From Mycobacterium celatum (GTDB taxonomy: Bacteria; Actinomycetota; Actinomycetes; Mycobacteriales; Mycobacteriaceae), in contig NZ_LQOM01000037.1 of NCBI RefSeq assembly GCF_002101595.1, positions 1 through 64,000 of the forward strand: a stretch of 64,000 bases of DNA. Reading direction: 5' to 3'. The position numbers were made by a program, and so were the translations under genes. The notes under the pieces are model-generated. The model searched no databases. It saw nothing but the letters and a program-made list of their open reading frames with translations, and was not told where the DNA came from. Shown one piece after another: positions 8,537 through 19,145 of this stretch (position 1 is its first letter; every line of letters begins with the position of its first letter).

Positions 8537-11500
8537 TTTGTGCTTCCTTCGCTGAAGATCAGGCCATTGTCGGATTGCCGTAGTAACCCCTTCGCCAGTG
8601 CGCGTTTGAGCGCAGCCTCCAGGCGAGAACCGACAGACTGCGTAATTCTGCGTCCTCCAAACAGATTGAGCGCTTCCCGCTTCAACTCCTCGGCTGCGAT
8701 CCCCCCAGCCTGTTCGGCGACCACGATCATTGCGTTTCCGATCTCGATGAGGCAGACCTCTTCGAGCGCACGACTCGAACCATCCCGAGGACAGCGGATA
8801 GTCCGCCACGCCTGGGGGTCCAGCCCGGGAGGCCAGTAGAATCCCTCCTCGTCATTGCGGGTGTACTCCGACGGGACGACGCGCTGGATGGATCGCCGCC
8901 GTTCCTCGCTAACCCGGTTCAAACCGAATGCGCCAGCGACAATCTTGGCTAAGCGATCCGGGTGGATGGGAGCCTCGGCATCGATCGCGGCGTGAATCGC
9001 CATGCGGACTTCTGACTTCGCCCATGAATCGGGAAGGTGATCGAGCGTGCTGACATCACCACTAACCTGCGGAACCCACTCGTGGTAGTCCCGGATCATC
9101 GGATGCCGTTTGATTTCCTGCGGTCGAGTCGGCGCCACGGCAATCTTGGTCGATGCGACAACCGTTGGCGCGACCTTAATCGGCGTCGGTTCCGGTGCTC
9201 GCCGTGAAGGATCCGGCTGAACGTCGTGCCGCAGTACCCGTTGCCTTGCCTCGTCCACCGTCTTCCGGACGCGGGCAACGATCTGTTCCTTGTTTCGCAG
9301 CCACCCCGGCAGCCAAATCCGCTCTACCGCAGGCCAGTGCATCAGATTCTCCAGGACGTCGACCGGTAGCCCATCACGGTCGGCGGCCGTCTTACGGGAA
9401 TACCAATTGGGCCCGTCGAGCAGAACGGCGACCAGCGGCTGCTCGGGATTATCGGGGTCCGCGATAACGAGGTCGACTCTAAAGTCGGAAAGCCCTACAT
9501 CTGTTCGCACCGGTAGCCCTTCAGCCCGCAGCGCCTGGGCAATGTCATCGCGATGCCGGTCGATCACCGGCAGGCGTCGCCCACCTTCAGAGAAGGCCTG
9601 CACCCCATGGGCTGCCATTTCGAGATAGGCCTTGAGGTGCTTGGTGCCGACCTGCGTTGTCTCTTCGGCACGCAGCGCTTCGGGGTCGAAACTTGAGTAC
9701 AACACGACCTCGCGACGGGCACGCGTAACCGCCACATTGAGCCGGCGTTCGCCGCCCGGTTTGGATAAGGGGCCGAAGTTCAGCGGTACCACGCCTTTGT
9801 CGTTTGCACTGAATGCAACCGAAAACAGGATGGTGTCCCGCTCATCACCCTGCACGTTCTCGAGATTCTTGACGAATAACCCATCGGGCTCATCCAGCGC
9901 CTGCAACAGTCGTTCATCACCGCTGTCCCGCAGCAGATTTTCAATCAGATCACGCTGCTGCGCGTTGAAGGTGATTACACCCAAGGACGGTGGCGCCCCG
10001 GGTGACGCAGAGAATCGTTGGCGAATATCCGCCACGATCTTTCCTGCTTCCACACGGTTGGTGCGCAAGGCTCTTCCGCGGCCGGTCCGGTCAAAGACGC
10101 CGTTGACGCGGATCAGCGAAATGCCGTGTCCAGCAGCAGAAGTCGTCGTACCCAGCGGCGCCGGGAATGACGCGAGTCGCCCTTCGTAATATTGATGGTT
10201 GCTGAATGCGATGAGCGACTCATCTTGACTGCGGTAGTGCCATGACAGCCATTGCCGCGGGACCTGAGCCTGTACGCACTCAGTCAGGATCGACTCCTCG
10301 TCAAACACAACGTCAGGGTTGTACTCGTCCTCGTCTTCGAGGCTTGCGTTCGCCTCGGCGAAGCTTGTCGGCGGCATCTGCTTGCTGTCTCCGACAACGA
10401 CGACCGCCTTCGAGCGCCCCATCGCCCCAACGGCGTCGGCGACTCTAATCTGCGATGCTTCGTCGAAAACTACGATGTCGAAGGTTCCCTGTTGGGCCGG
10501 GAAGAACCGAGCTACGGAATCAGGGCTCATCAATGTGCACGGCAGAATCTGAGTGATCAACTCGCCGTAATTCTCCATCAGCATGCGCACGCTCATCCCA
10601 CCGCGCCGGCGTTCCAACTGCCGTCGCAGACCACCGATTTGACCACTCGCCGTATTGGCATCGAACCTTCTGTTGCCGACCACGCGAGCCGGAATAGCCC
10701 TGGGTAACTCATGGCGTATCGCGCGAGTGCTCTCGGTGAACCGTCGTATTGTCTTGCTGTGCGCGACCACGTCGAAATCGTTAAGTGCGCTTGCTTCCAG
10801 GCGTTCTGAGACGGAGGCGATAGCTGTCCCGCGGTCGAACGCCAGTGCAGCGTCTTCAGCGGCAATCTTTCCTCGGAGGATGGCAGTCCTGGCGGACTCC
10901 ATTCCGGCGCTCCGCAATGGTTCCACATGTCGGATCAAGTCGATCCAGCGCTCGAGAGTCGCGGCCGTTTCCAGCCGGCGATGTGGTCGCGTGGCTAACC
11001 ACTGCGCGATGAACGTTTTTCCATTGCCCCAGGCCCGTTGTCTTCTAACCGAAGCTTCGGTCATCTCCTCGAGTGCCTGCCAGGCGGCTGCGAGTCGCAT
11101 AAGCGGCTCCGCCAATGTTCCGGCCGGTGTTCGCGCGTAGTACTCGCGCAGATCACAAACATGGGGGTCGTTCGGTTCCGCGCACAACGCGGAGGCAGTC
11201 CAGCTGACCGATTGCAACCCTCGTCTCAGTTGTTGCACATGCTCATCGATCAACGGGTTCCACCCGGCGCCCACAAGGGTCACCGGCAGTTTAGCGACGC
11301 AGCACCGCAGGTTGGTAACAAGTGCGTGCGTCTGGGCGATCTCGGCAGCCGTTGACGACAGTGATTTGAGATCAATAGCTTTGGGATCCACTACCAACAC
11401 ATCCATCAGCTGCGCGAGGACCGCTCTGCGCCGTTTCTTTCGACCGAAGAAGCTCGAATGATCGGCGGCGACCGTCGCTTCGTGGATCGCTGGTATGTCG

Positions 11501-14500
11501 AGGTCCATTGCTGCGGGACTTGCGATCGCCAACCAACCAGGCTGCGCATCGGATGTTTCCGCCATCGACTGGCGGAGGGCTTTCAATGCGCTTTGCCACG
11601 CGTCGCTGTGGAGCTTATCGAGGGCTGCAAGCGCGTGACGGGGCGCCGTCGCGAGCTTAGCCCACTGGTTCATTGCGGCCGACGTCTCAGTTCGGCTGAG
11701 CTGGTCAAGCCCGACGCCACGTTGCAACAAGTCTTCGAGCGCCTTGTCAAACTCGACCGCGGCGGCGTGAACCTTGACCACATCCAGCTTGTTTGGTGAA
11801 TCATCGATGAAACCCCACGCGTGGTTTTCACCTGGACGAGCCAGGTCAGCCTTCTCGGGAAGTTCACGAAGGGCACGTCCAATTGCGTCAAATGTTTCGG
11901 GGGCGCCGCTGGCGACGAGGTCGTGCGGAACATCTAATGGTGGGACTTCTTGGTCAGCCGCCAATTCCGAAGTCCTCGCGGTGTACAGGGATTGCCCCGC
12001 AGCGTTTAATTCATGCAGACGGTCCGCATAGCGCGCAAGGCTTCTGCGAGTGGATACGGCAGTCTCAGTCTGAGTACGCAGAAGATCCGTGTCCTGACTG
12101 ACCCGAAGGTCGAGCGCCTCCTTGATTTGAGCGCGCACCGCCGCCGGCCGCGCAGATTTGTCATGAAGGTTGAGCGAAAGCTCGCCTAAGCCAACGGCTT
12201 CCAGGCGCTTCTTCACGACTTCAAGCGCGGCCCGCTTTTCAGCGACGAATAGCACGCGTCGCCCCGACGACATCGCATGGGCCAGCAAGTTGGTGATCGT
12301 CTGCGACTTCCCGGTGCCGGGAGGCCCCTCGAGCACGAAAGTTCGCCCGCCAACCGCTTCTGCGACCGCCCGAAGCTGTGACGAGTCAGCGGGAACGGGC
12401 AGCATCGAGCCCAGGTCGTCGAGATCGACCTCAGTAACCTCGCTCACCGGATCGACATACTGATCGTTCGGCGTCTCGATAAGATGAGATACCAAACTGT
12501 TGTGTGACAGCAGCTTCCACGACTCGTCGAGGTCTTTCCACAAAGGGAACTTGGCGAACTGGAGTATCGACAGATGAACCGATTCTTCGACACGGAAGTG
12601 CAGTCCGGCCTCGGCGATTGCGCGACGCACTGCGTTGAAGGTCTCACTGAGATCAATGCCAGACCCATCGTCCGAGGGGTTCGCCAGACCAGGGATCTCC
12701 AAACCAAATGCCACCCGAAGCTTTTCAACAAGGCAGTAATTGGGCGTCGAAGCTCCCATTTCATCGATCGTGAGAAGGTACTTTTCACCCAGATTTGCGG
12801 TCGACATCGACACCGGTACCAGCACCAGGGGCGACCGCAACTCCCTGTCGTTGAACCGCCAGCTCAGCATTCCGAAAGCCAGATACAGGTTGTTAGAGCC
12901 TGTTTCCTCGACAATGGTCTTGGCCTTGTACGCCAAGTACCGCAGCTTGCTCTTGTACGACGCACTGCTTATGTCGATGTATGCGCTGTGCTTCTCGGCT
13001 AGCAGAAATTCCCGTTCCTGCTCGGGTAAGTCTCGCCCGTAACGAATGCCCCGCGCGAGATCGATCTCGTTGATCGCGTCTGACGCCAACAGCGCGATGC
13101 GCGCCGACGCGTTGACCATGTCTTCGAACCGGCCGGGCGCCGGCCCTGGCACTTCGAGCCGGTATCCGGAACGCTCGGTGTAGTTGATCAGCTTGTTGCG
13201 CAGGCTCAGGTCCAGCAGCGCGTTCTTCCATTGGCTCACCCGCGCCGGTACCGCCTCGAAGTTCCCACTCGGCTTAGTGCCTTGGGTGGGTGTATACGGT
13301 GCCACCACGCGCTTGGGCGCAGGTTCGTATCGGGTGACAACGACGTTGCCCTCCCCGTCGACCGTTCTGCTCGGCAAGGGAAATATTTGCGCCTCGCGTG
13401 CCTGGCGGATACCGGTTACACCAACAATCGCGGACAAGTCATCCGAGAGATGTTTTGTCCGTGGCGCATTGACAGCCTCAGTGAATGAATGCGGTTCCTC
13501 GCTAGCGGTCACCATCGTTGTCTCGACAAGACGGATGTGCCCCAGATCAACCAGATTCACCGCGTCCACAACGTCTGTGGACGAAACCGTGGCGAGGCTG
13601 GAATCGATCCGCCAGTAGCCCAGGAAGGCGTGGTTCTTCAGCACCCAGACCGTCGAGTTGATGCCGGCCTGTTCGAGCGCCGCAGCCATCGTCAGTGTTG
13701 TATCCAAACAAGTTCCGAGCCGGCGTTCGAGAACCTCGGCGGGTGTGCGGACCTTTTGGCCGTCAAGGCCCCAACTGGCGGGCGGTTCGGCGTAGCGGAT
13801 GTCCTTCGCCCGCATGGCTTCGAAAACCGCCTGCGCGATCGCATCCACTCGATCGGGATTTTCGCTTTGATATCCGTCGATCGCGGGATTTCCGGTCAGT
13901 GCCTTCAGGCGGTCGGAGACCTCTGTCATCAGCGCTGCTATCGCAGCCGAGTTGGGCTGCACATGCGCGGCCAGCATCTCGAGAGCGAGTTGAGGAGGTA
14001 CCGCCTTCCACTGGTTGGCGGCCAGAATGTTGACGTTCTTCAGCGCTTGAGCTAGCACGTTTCGAGCGGCGTCGCGCAGGACCACCCGGATAGAACCAGG
14101 GCGTTGCTCGTCAATCCGTAGCATTGACGCCGGGTCGAGAACCAGGTCGATGTCGCGCAGAATGGTGGGCTTGTGTGCGGCGAGGTCAAGGTACACCTCT
14201 CGGGGTCCTCCGTGAGAGCCCTCGGCGCTCAGGACGTCGACTTCGACGACGGCGCCGTGTATCTCTCCACCGACGTTGTCGACGGTGACATGGTCGATCA
14301 CCGGCACGCGGCAATGCGCCATCGCGTAACTCAAGTCAGTGACCGCTTGTAGTTCGATCCGCGGCGCGGGCTCTTGGTGCTGCGCGGGCGGCACCTGAGG
14401 TGCCGATACCGCGCTCGCGTCGATTGATTGCTCGGTGGCTGGGGCCTCCCTCGTGACGGGTTCAGCGGCGGCATGCTGTCCACGGCTGGGTGCGACCGAG

Positions 14501-14922
14501 GCCTTCAATTGTGCAGCTTGACTTGCCGCCGTCGCGGCGCCCACAGAACGCAGCAGCAATTCGACCGTGTCGATCGCCCTATACGCCTCAGATTGGGTGA
14601 ACGCCTCGTTGTGGGCCCATCGGTTGCGCACATCGCGTAACTCGCTGGCGTAGTTCTGCCCCTGCCGCGACAAATGCTGGCTGAACGGGTAACCGAGCTC
14701 GCCGAGCCGCTCGGTCATCGCCCGAAGCATCAAGGACAAATCGCGGTTTCGGTACATGCCGACCCGCCGGCCGACGGCGAGGTCCTTCCGACGAAGAAGC
14801 TCGGTCCACTCAATGCTGGGCGGCAGAGTATCTGCAAAAACTTGCTCAACGAACGGCGTCAAGCCTTGGACGAGGATTCCCAGCGCATCGCCTACTGCCG
14901 AGTGATGGTCAGCGTTGTCCAT
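8533..14922 (-). CDS. HEPN-DUF4011-SF1 helicase-nuclease-DUF3320 giant protein
   Basis: A 2129-residue multidomain protein. Residues ~1-130 are a Swt1-type HEPN domain (RNRWAHN, an R-x4-H motif). A transglutaminase-like segment (GTCLD...NHAFLGYW) lies at ~397-435. DUF4011 begins near 560 (LSLRNKLINY). The superfamily 1 helicase has Walker A EGPPGTGKSQT near 865, DEASQI near 1487, a HYRS motif near 1562 and VTRARR near 1733. A Vsr/MTES_1575-like nuclease fold (LLDGPNWYSRKT) lies near 1835-1850, and DUF3320 covers ~1940-2125. The ATG at 14922 has an AGGAG site 8 bases upstream; a longer frame to 15198 lacks one. From memory, similar DUF4011-helicase-Vsr proteins (named Hhe) defend against phage. 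It is the first gene of the operon. Confidence 0.92.
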   Translation of the reverse strand: MDNADHHSAVGDALGILVQGLTPFVEQVFADTLPPSIEWTELLRRKDLAVGRRVGMYRNRDLSLMLRAMTERLGELGYPFSQHLSRQGQNYASELRDVRNRWAHNEAFTQSEAYRAIDTVELLLRSVGAATAASQAAQLKASVAPSRGQHAAAEPVTREAPATEQSIDASAVSAPQVPPAQHQEPAPRIELQAVTDLSYAMAHCRVPVIDHVTVDNVGGEIHGAVVEVDVLSAEGSHGGPREVYLDLAAHKPTILRDIDLVLDPASMLRIDEQRPGSIRVVLRDAARNVLAQALKNVNILAANQWKAVPPQLALEMLAAHVQPNSAAIAALMTEVSDRLKALTGNPAIDGYQSENPDRVDAIAQAVFEAMRAKDIRYAEPPASWGLDGQKVRTPAEVLERRLGTCLDTTLTMAAALEQAGINSTVWVLKNHAFLGYWRIDSSLATVSSTDVVDAVNLVDLGHIRLVETTMVTASEEPHSFTEAVNAPRTKHLSDDLSAIVGVTGIRQAREAQIFPLPSRTVDGEGNVVVTRYEPAPKRVVAPYTPTQGTKPSGNFEAVPARVSQWKNALLDLSLRNKLINYTERSGYRLEVPGPAPGRFEDMVNASARIALLASDAINEIDLARGIRYGRDLPEQEREFLLAEKHSAYIDISSASYKSKLRYLAYKAKTIVEETGSNNLYLAFGMLSWRFNDRELRSPLVLVPVSMSTANLGEKYLLTIDEMGASTPNYCLVEKLRVAFGLEIPGLANPSDDGSGIDLSETFNAVRRAIAEAGLHFRVEESVHLSILQFAKFPLWKDLDESWKLLSHNSLVSHLIETPNDQYVDPVSEVTEVDLDDLGSMLPVPADSSQLRAVAEAVGGRTFVLEGPPGTGKSQTITNLLAHAMSSGRRVLFVAEKRAALEVVKKRLEAVGLGELSLNLHDKSARPAAVRAQIKEALDLRVSQDTDLLRTQTETAVSTRRSLARYADRLHELNAAGQSLYTARTSELAADQEVPPLDVPHDLVASGAPETFDAIGRALRELPEKADLARPGENHAWGFIDDSPNKLDVVKVHAAAVEFDKALEDLLQRGVGLDQLSRTETSAAMNQWAKLATAPRHALAALDKLHSDAWQSALKALRQSMAETSDAQPGWLAIASPAAMDLDIPAIHEATVAADHSSFFGRKKRRRAVLAQLMDVLVVDPKAIDLKSLSSTAAEIAQTHALVTNLRCCVAKLPVTLVGAGWNPLIDEHVQQLRRGLQSVSWTASALCAEPNDPHVCDLREYYARTPAGTLAEPLMRLAAAWQALEEMTEASVRRQRAWGNGKTFIAQWLATRPHRRLETAATLERWIDLIRHVEPLRSAGMESARTAILRGKIAAEDAALAFDRGTAIASVSERLEASALNDFDVVAHSKTIRRFTESTRAIRHELPRAIPARVVGNRRFDANTASGQIGGLRRQLERRRGGMSVRMLMENYGELITQILPCTLMSPDSVARFFPAQQGTFDIVVFDEASQIRVADAVGAMGRSKAVVVVGDSKQMPPTSFAEANASLEDEDEYNPDVVFDEESILTECVQAQVPRQWLSWHYRSQDESLIAFSNHQYYEGRLASFPAPLGTTTSAAGHGISLIRVNGVFDRTGRGRALRTNRVEAGKIVADIRQRFSASPGAPPSLGVITFNAQQRDLIENLLRDSGDERLLQALDEPDGLFVKNLENVQGDERDTILFSVAFSANDKGVVPLNFGPLSKPGGERRLNVAVTRARREVVLYSSFDPEALRAEETTQVGTKHLKAYLEMAAHGVQAFSEGGRRLPVIDRHRDDIAQALRAEGLPVRTDVGLSDFRVDLVIADPDNPEQPLVAVLLDGPNWYSRKTAADRDGLPVDVLENLMHWPAVERIWLPGWLRNKEQIVARVRKTVDEARQRVLRHDVQPDPSRRAPEPTPIKVAPTVVASTKIAVAPTRPQEIKRHPMIRDYHEWVPQVSGDVSTLDHLPDSWAKSEVRMAIHAAIDAEAPIHPDRLAKIVAGAFGLNRVSEERRRSIQRVVPSEYTRNDEEGFYWPPGLDPQAWRTIRCPRDGSSRALEEVCLIEIGNAMIVVAEQAGGIAAEELKREALNLFGGRRITQSVGSRLEAALKRALAKGLLRQSDNGLIFSEGSTN

Positions 14923-15338
14923 CGCGTGTTCTCCTGCTTGAGGTGTCCTCGAGCCACCGGCGGTGTGCCGAGGTCTCAGCAGCATAAGTCTCCGCACTGA
15001 CAGTCGGGGGCGCATTATGCAGCACGAAGGCGCCGGCTTCGCGTCGGATTCCGGTACATAAATAGGGCTCCCGATCGAATGGGGACCAGCACCTCTGTGC
15101 GGGGCTGGGTTGGGATGGACCGAACCGGCGGCGTTTAAGTCCGCATCCGGAATTAACCATCTGCGTGCGCGTGTCGGCTCCGTTAGTTTCACTTCCAATC
15201 AACTCACAGCGACGCCCCGTCGGCGCCGCCGCTGGAGGTGGGGTTCGGCAACGCTGGGCCGCATCTGTGGCAAACAAGCGCGGATCTCGACACGGCGATA
15301 CATACCGCGCCGTGCAGGCGACGCCGTCGGGGCAGACG
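14923..15338. promoter_or_regulatory. Upstream region of the helicase operon
   Basis: This 416-base gap lies between the helicase start and the end of the GH92 gene. It must hold the promoter of the minus-strand operon. On the minus strand CATAAT (near 15012-15017) and TATGCT (near 14985) are possible -10 elements, but no -35 is clear, so I do not assign one. No gene is seen here. Confidence 0.4.
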
Positions 15339-17636
15339 TTAACTTTCCGCACCGAATGACGGTGGTGCGGAGGACTCGGCGAAGCCCCACAGGATGTTGC
15401 GGATCGCGGAGAGTGAAAAGGTGATGTCGCCGCCAGTCCGCACGAACGACTCCGGCAGATACGTCTGATCGGTGGGCCGGCCGTCGACGCTCAGCCCATC
15501 GATGTACTTCAGCCCGCTCGATGCGCCCGGCGCCGAGATTCGGATGAATTTGTCTGCAGGAAGCCGAATCTCGACGCGATCGAACAACGGGGTGTTCGCC
15601 GTGAGAAGCGCGGTGCCCGGAGTAATCGGATACAGGCCCAGAGCGGCCCAGACGTACCAGCTCGACATTGCGCCGAGGTCGTCGTTGCCCGGCTCACCGC
15701 CCGGCGTAGGGCCGAACAGTTCGCGGCGCACCCGGTCGACCGTCTCCTGGGTTTTCCACGGTTGACCGACGTAGTTGTACAGCCACGGCACCCCGAAGTT
15801 CGGCTCGTTGCCGAGCCACAGATTCGGCTCGTCGGGGCCCGCGTTGAGCCCCGTCGTGAACCGGTCCAGCCGCTCGGCCACCGCCTCCCGACCGCCCAAC
15901 GCGTTCACCAGCCCGGCGATGTTCTGCGGCACCATCCACAGGTACTGCTCGGAGTTGCCCTCGTCGAATCCGTCCTCCCCAAGGTCTGACGTCGGCCCGG
16001 TGAACCCGGGGTTGTCGAGGAATGCCCCGTCGTCGCCCCGCGGCGTGATGCGACCCGTGGCCGGGTTGAACAGGTTCTGCCAGAACTGTCCCCGGCGCAG
16101 GAATTCGGCTCCAATCGCCTTCTCGCCCAACGCATCCGCGATTCGTGAGATAGCGAAGTCGTCCACCGACCACTCCAGCGTGATCGAGGCCCCATCGATC
16201 CCGTGATCGCCGCGGAACTCTTCGGTCTGCGGCGCGTAGCCATGCTCCAGGTAGCTGGCGATTCCCGGCCGCTCCATATAGCCGCCCCGCCCCACACCCC
16301 CGTCGGTCGCGCCCTTCACCATGTAGTACAGCGCCCTTTTGGTGTCGAAGTCCTTGGCGCCGAACGCATACAGGCTCGCGATGAGCGGCACCACGTTGTC
16401 CCCTGTCATCTCGCCGGTCGCCGAATTCGCCAGCGCCCAGCGAGGCAGCGATCCGCTCTGCTCGGCGTCATTCACCAGCGACTGTGCCATGTCGCTGGCC
16501 CGATCCGGGAACAGCAGCGCCTGCAATGCGGCCAGACAGCGGTAGGTGTCCCAATCCGAGAAGTTCGCGTACCGCGTGTGCCCGGTGGCCACGGTATGCA
16601 CCACGCCGTCGAAACCGAGGTAGCGTCCGTCCGCGTCGTTGAACGTGTTGGGATGCAACAGCGATCGATACAGCGAGGTATAGAAGGTCTCGATGTCGGC
16701 GCTATTGCTGCCCGCCACCGCCACCCGCGACAGCACGGCGTTCCACTCGCTCGACGCGGCAGCACGCACATCCTCGAAACTCCCGCCACTCTCGGCGGCC
16801 AGGTTGGCCCGCGCCCCCTCGACGCTCACATACGACAGCGCGGTCCGCACCTCGATCACCGAGCCGGCCGGAAACTCCACGTACCCGCCGCTGCTCCACG
16901 AATCCGCTTGCCGGGCACCAGCGAAGACCGATTCGCCGTCCCAAGTGCCGAACGACGTGAACGGCTGGCTGAACCTCATCGCGAAGTACACCGTGTAAGT
17001 GTTGTCCCTGCCGCAGAATGCTCCGGTGGTCGCCGAGCCGGTGATCGTGGTGTTGTCCGCGCCGAGCTGGATGCTCGCCGCGTAATTGCCCGCCAGCGAC
17101 CCACCGGACCGCACATGGAACAGTGCGGGCCGACCGTCGTCGGGATAGCTGAACCGGCCCACACCGGTGCGAGTGGTGGCGGTCAGCTCCGCCGTCACTC
17201 CGGTATCGGGAAACCGCACCGTGTAGTAGCCGGGCACCCCGATCTCGGTGTCGTCGTGGGCGATCGTCTCCCAGGCGTACCAGGGCTGCGCGCCGATCGG
17301 CGTCGTCGTCGGCAGCATCGGGAGGTCGCCGAACGCCGCGCAGCCCACCGAGGCGTGGGTCATGGAAAAGCCGGTGGAGCGGTCGTTGTCGTGGTCGTAG
17401 CCGGCGTAGGTGTCGGTGGTGTCCGGCGAGTACTGCACCATGCCGAACGGCACCGAGGCACCCGGGAAGTTGTTGATCTCTCCCCACGTCTCGTTGCCCG
17501 TCCCGGTGCCGTCGAGCGTGTCGACGTGCTCGACCGGGTTCGCGACGAAGGCGGCCTCTTCGGCGTGCACCATCGGCGTCGGCCATACCGTCAGGCAGAC
17601 AACCGCCAGCGCGGCGATGGCCCTTCGTGACCGCAT
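15339..17636 (-). CDS. Exported GH92 family glycosidase (alpha-mannosidase-like)
   Basis: A 765-residue secreted glycoside hydrolase family 92 protein. It starts with a signal peptide (two Arg, a hydrophobic stretch, cleavage after VHA near residue 25). Family blocks are [15 protein letters not shown] near residue 55, a [19 protein letters not shown] block near 608-625 holding the expected catalytic-acid Glu, and [20 protein letters not shown] near 653. GH92 enzymes are calcium-dependent exo-alpha-mannosidases, so mannosylated cell-wall glycans or glycoproteins are plausible substrates. In many GH92 proteins the residues after NEP are SHH; here they are NFG, which may change specificity. It appears homologous to the exported protein Rv0584 of M. 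tuberculosis. Confidence 0.88.
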   Translation of the reverse strand: MRSRRAIAALAVVCLTVWPTPMVHAEEAAFVANPVEHVDTLDGTGTGNETWGEINNFPGASVPFGMVQYSPDTTDTYAGYDHDNDRSTGFSMTHASVGCAAFGDLPMLPTTTPIGAQPWYAWETIAHDDTEIGVPGYYTVRFPDTGVTAELTATTRTGVGRFSYPDDGRPALFHVRSGGSLAGNYAASIQLGADNTTITGSATTGAFCGRDNTYTVYFAMRFSQPFTSFGTWDGESVFAGARQADSWSSGGYVEFPAGSVIEVRTALSYVSVEGARANLAAESGGSFEDVRAAASSEWNAVLSRVAVAGSNSADIETFYTSLYRSLLHPNTFNDADGRYLGFDGVVHTVATGHTRYANFSDWDTYRCLAALQALLFPDRASDMAQSLVNDAEQSGSLPRWALANSATGEMTGDNVVPLIASLYAFGAKDFDTKRALYYMVKGATDGGVGRGGYMERPGIASYLEHGYAPQTEEFRGDHGIDGASITLEWSVDDFAISRIADALGEKAIGAEFLRRGQFWQNLFNPATGRITPRGDDGAFLDNPGFTGPTSDLGEDGFDEGNSEQYLWMVPQNIAGLVNALGGREAVAERLDRFTTGLNAGPDEPNLWLGNEPNFGVPWLYNYVGQPWKTQETVDRVRRELFGPTPGGEPGNDDLGAMSSWYVWAALGLYPITPGTALLTANTPLFDRVEIRLPADKFIRISAPGASSGLKYIDGLSVDGRPTDQTYLPESFVRTGGDITFSLSAIRNILWGFAESSAPPSFGAES

Positions 17637-17717
17637 AGCTGTCTCTTACTGCATACGTGTCACGACCGGGGGGTTTTCGGCCTTACCTGCAGCCCGCGCG
17701 CCGCTGGCGCGGATATT

Positions 17718-18596
17718 TCAGGCAATATTCGGCTGCGCCGGCTGCTTTTTCGCAGGTTCAGAATCAGGTGCTTCACCGAATCGGGCCAGTACCAGTGCTC
17801 CGGCAACTGCTATGGCGAATCCCGCGAAAACCATCCAGCCGAGGCCGCCGCGAGTGCGGTCACCCAGCCAAACCACTCCGACCAGCGCAGGCCCGATCGT
17901 TTCTCCCACGACCATTCCGGCGACGGCCGTTGTCACCGATCCGCGGTTGAGGGCAGACGTCAGCAAGAGAAACCCTGCCGCCCCGCCGGCGAGCACCGCG
18001 TACAGCGCCGGATTGCCGTAGAACGTCGCTTTGGTGGGATCGATGGGATCGACCAGGCGCACGCCGACCTCGACGACACCGAAACCGCATCCGGCGCCGA
18101 CCCCCAGCGCCAGCGCGCGCGAGCGGTCGCCCAATCGGCCTCCCGCGACGCCGGCGAGAAATATCGCGACGACCACGCCCAGTAGCCCCCATGCGAGTCC
18201 GGCCGGGCCGTGCCGGGAGCTCTCCGGTCCGGCCGCGAACCCGAGCATCGCGAGCCCCACACAGACGACGCCCACGGCCGCCCACTCGGTTGATGACAGC
18301 CGCGCCGACAGCAGCCACGCCGCCACGATGGCCGTGACCGCCAGCGAGGCCGCTATCGCCGCAGCGACGACGTAGATCGGCACCAGGCGCAGCGCCACCA
18401 CTTGCAACAGAAAGCCGAGGCCGTCAAGCCCGAAGCCCGCCAGGTAGCGCCACTGCCGAACGGCGCGCAACAGCAACACAGCGTCGACACCCGAGCCGCT
18501 GCCGACTTCCACCGATCGCGTCGCCACGGCCTGCAACACCGTCGCCGTGCCGTAACACAGCGAGCAGCCCAGAGCGAGCAGTAACCCGATCAGCAC
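17718..18596 (-). CDS. DMT/EamA-like multidrug or metabolite transporter
   Basis: A 292-residue integral membrane protein with about nine to ten hydrophobic helices arranged as two related halves, typical of the drug/metabolite transporter superfamily. Glycine- and alanine-rich helices such as VVAAAIAASLAVTAIVAAWLL and the cytoplasmic Arg-rich loops fit inner-membrane insertion. The substrate cannot be told. The GTG start at 18596 opens directly into the first helix. It lies 81 bases downstream of the GH92 gene start in the same orientation, so it may be read before that gene on one transcript. The last ~15 residues are polar, with lysines and prolines. Confidence 0.75.
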   Translation of the reverse strand: MLIGLLLALGCSLCYGTATVLQAVATRSVEVGSGSGVDAVLLLRAVRQWRYLAGFGLDGLGFLLQVVALRLVPIYVVAAAIAASLAVTAIVAAWLLSARLSSTEWAAVGVVCVGLAMLGFAAGPESSRHGPAGLAWGLLGVVVAIFLAGVAGGRLGDRSRALALGVGAGCGFGVVEVGVRLVDPIDPTKATFYGNPALYAVLAGGAAGFLLLTSALNRGSVTTAVAGMVVGETIGPALVGVVWLGDRTRGGLGWMVFAGFAIAVAGALVLARFGEAPDSEPAKKQPAQPNIA

Positions 18597-18725
18597 ACAC
18601 CGACCTTAGAAGGCAGGTCGGTTGGCTACACACCCCAATGCTGAAAATCCTTGTCGCGCAGGGATGCTGCGCTCGTCACCACAATTCTCGACATCCGGCG
18701 GACTGGACGGCCCGGCGTCGCCAGG

Positions 18726-19145
18726 CTAGGACACGTCGGTGACGAGTGCGGCTATTTGCTTGACGAAGCCCTCAAGGTCGCCGACGTCGCCAAGCCGGGC
18801 GATCACGACCTCGTCCGACACCTCGACATATTCGTGGACGAGAACGCTTCGAAAGCCAACAGCTTTGCGCAGCGGTTCGGCCAGGTCAGCCGCGAGGACA
18901 CCATGCCTGCCGAGCAGACGCATCGCGTCGCCGTTGTCGGCCGGCGGGCCCCAACCCTCCGCGGCACAGATGTGCTGCGCGATGTCGATGCACGCCTCAA
19001 TCGCTGTTACGAACGTGTACTTGATGCCGCGCAGCCAAATCGGGTCCGCACGCCGAGCGTCGTCGGCCGCCGATTCTCGATGCAGTATTGCCAAGTCGTC
19101 GGTGACGCCCCGCAGCAGCCGCAAGACTCGAGTCTCATCGACCAC
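18726..19145 (-). CDS. hepT: HepT-like HEPN toxin
   Basis: A 139-residue HEPN-family protein of the HepT type. The diagnostic R-x4-H-x-Y motif is present as RSVLVHEY near residue 103, in the second half of a helical bundle. In the studied systems HepT is an RNase whose activity is blocked when MntA adds AMP to the tyrosine of this motif. The GTG start at 19145 lies inside the end of mntA (11-base overlap), giving coupled translation antitoxin first, toxin second. A longer in-frame extension to 19508 runs antisense-like through mntA and is not used. All motif residues are intact, so the toxin is probably functional. Confidence 0.85.
   Translation of the reverse strand: MVDETRVLRLLRGVTDDLAILHRESAADDARRADPIWLRGIKYTFVTAIEACIDIAQHICAAEGWGPPADNGDAMRLLGRHGVLAADLAEPLRKAVGFRSVLVHEYVEVSDEVVIARLGDVGDLEGFVKQIAALVTDVS

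Noticed and set aside
14923..15198. N-terminal extension of the giant helicase to an ATG at 15198
   Set aside because: The extension has no ribosome site, low-complexity Arg/Pro-rich content and no domain; ATG 14922 has a good AGGAG site and starts right at the HEPN domain.
16203..17630. 475-codon plus-strand frame opposite the GH92 gene
   Set aside because: It mirrors the codon periodicity of the real GH92 gene, is Arg/His/Gly-rich and has no domain; it is a high-GC antisense shadow.
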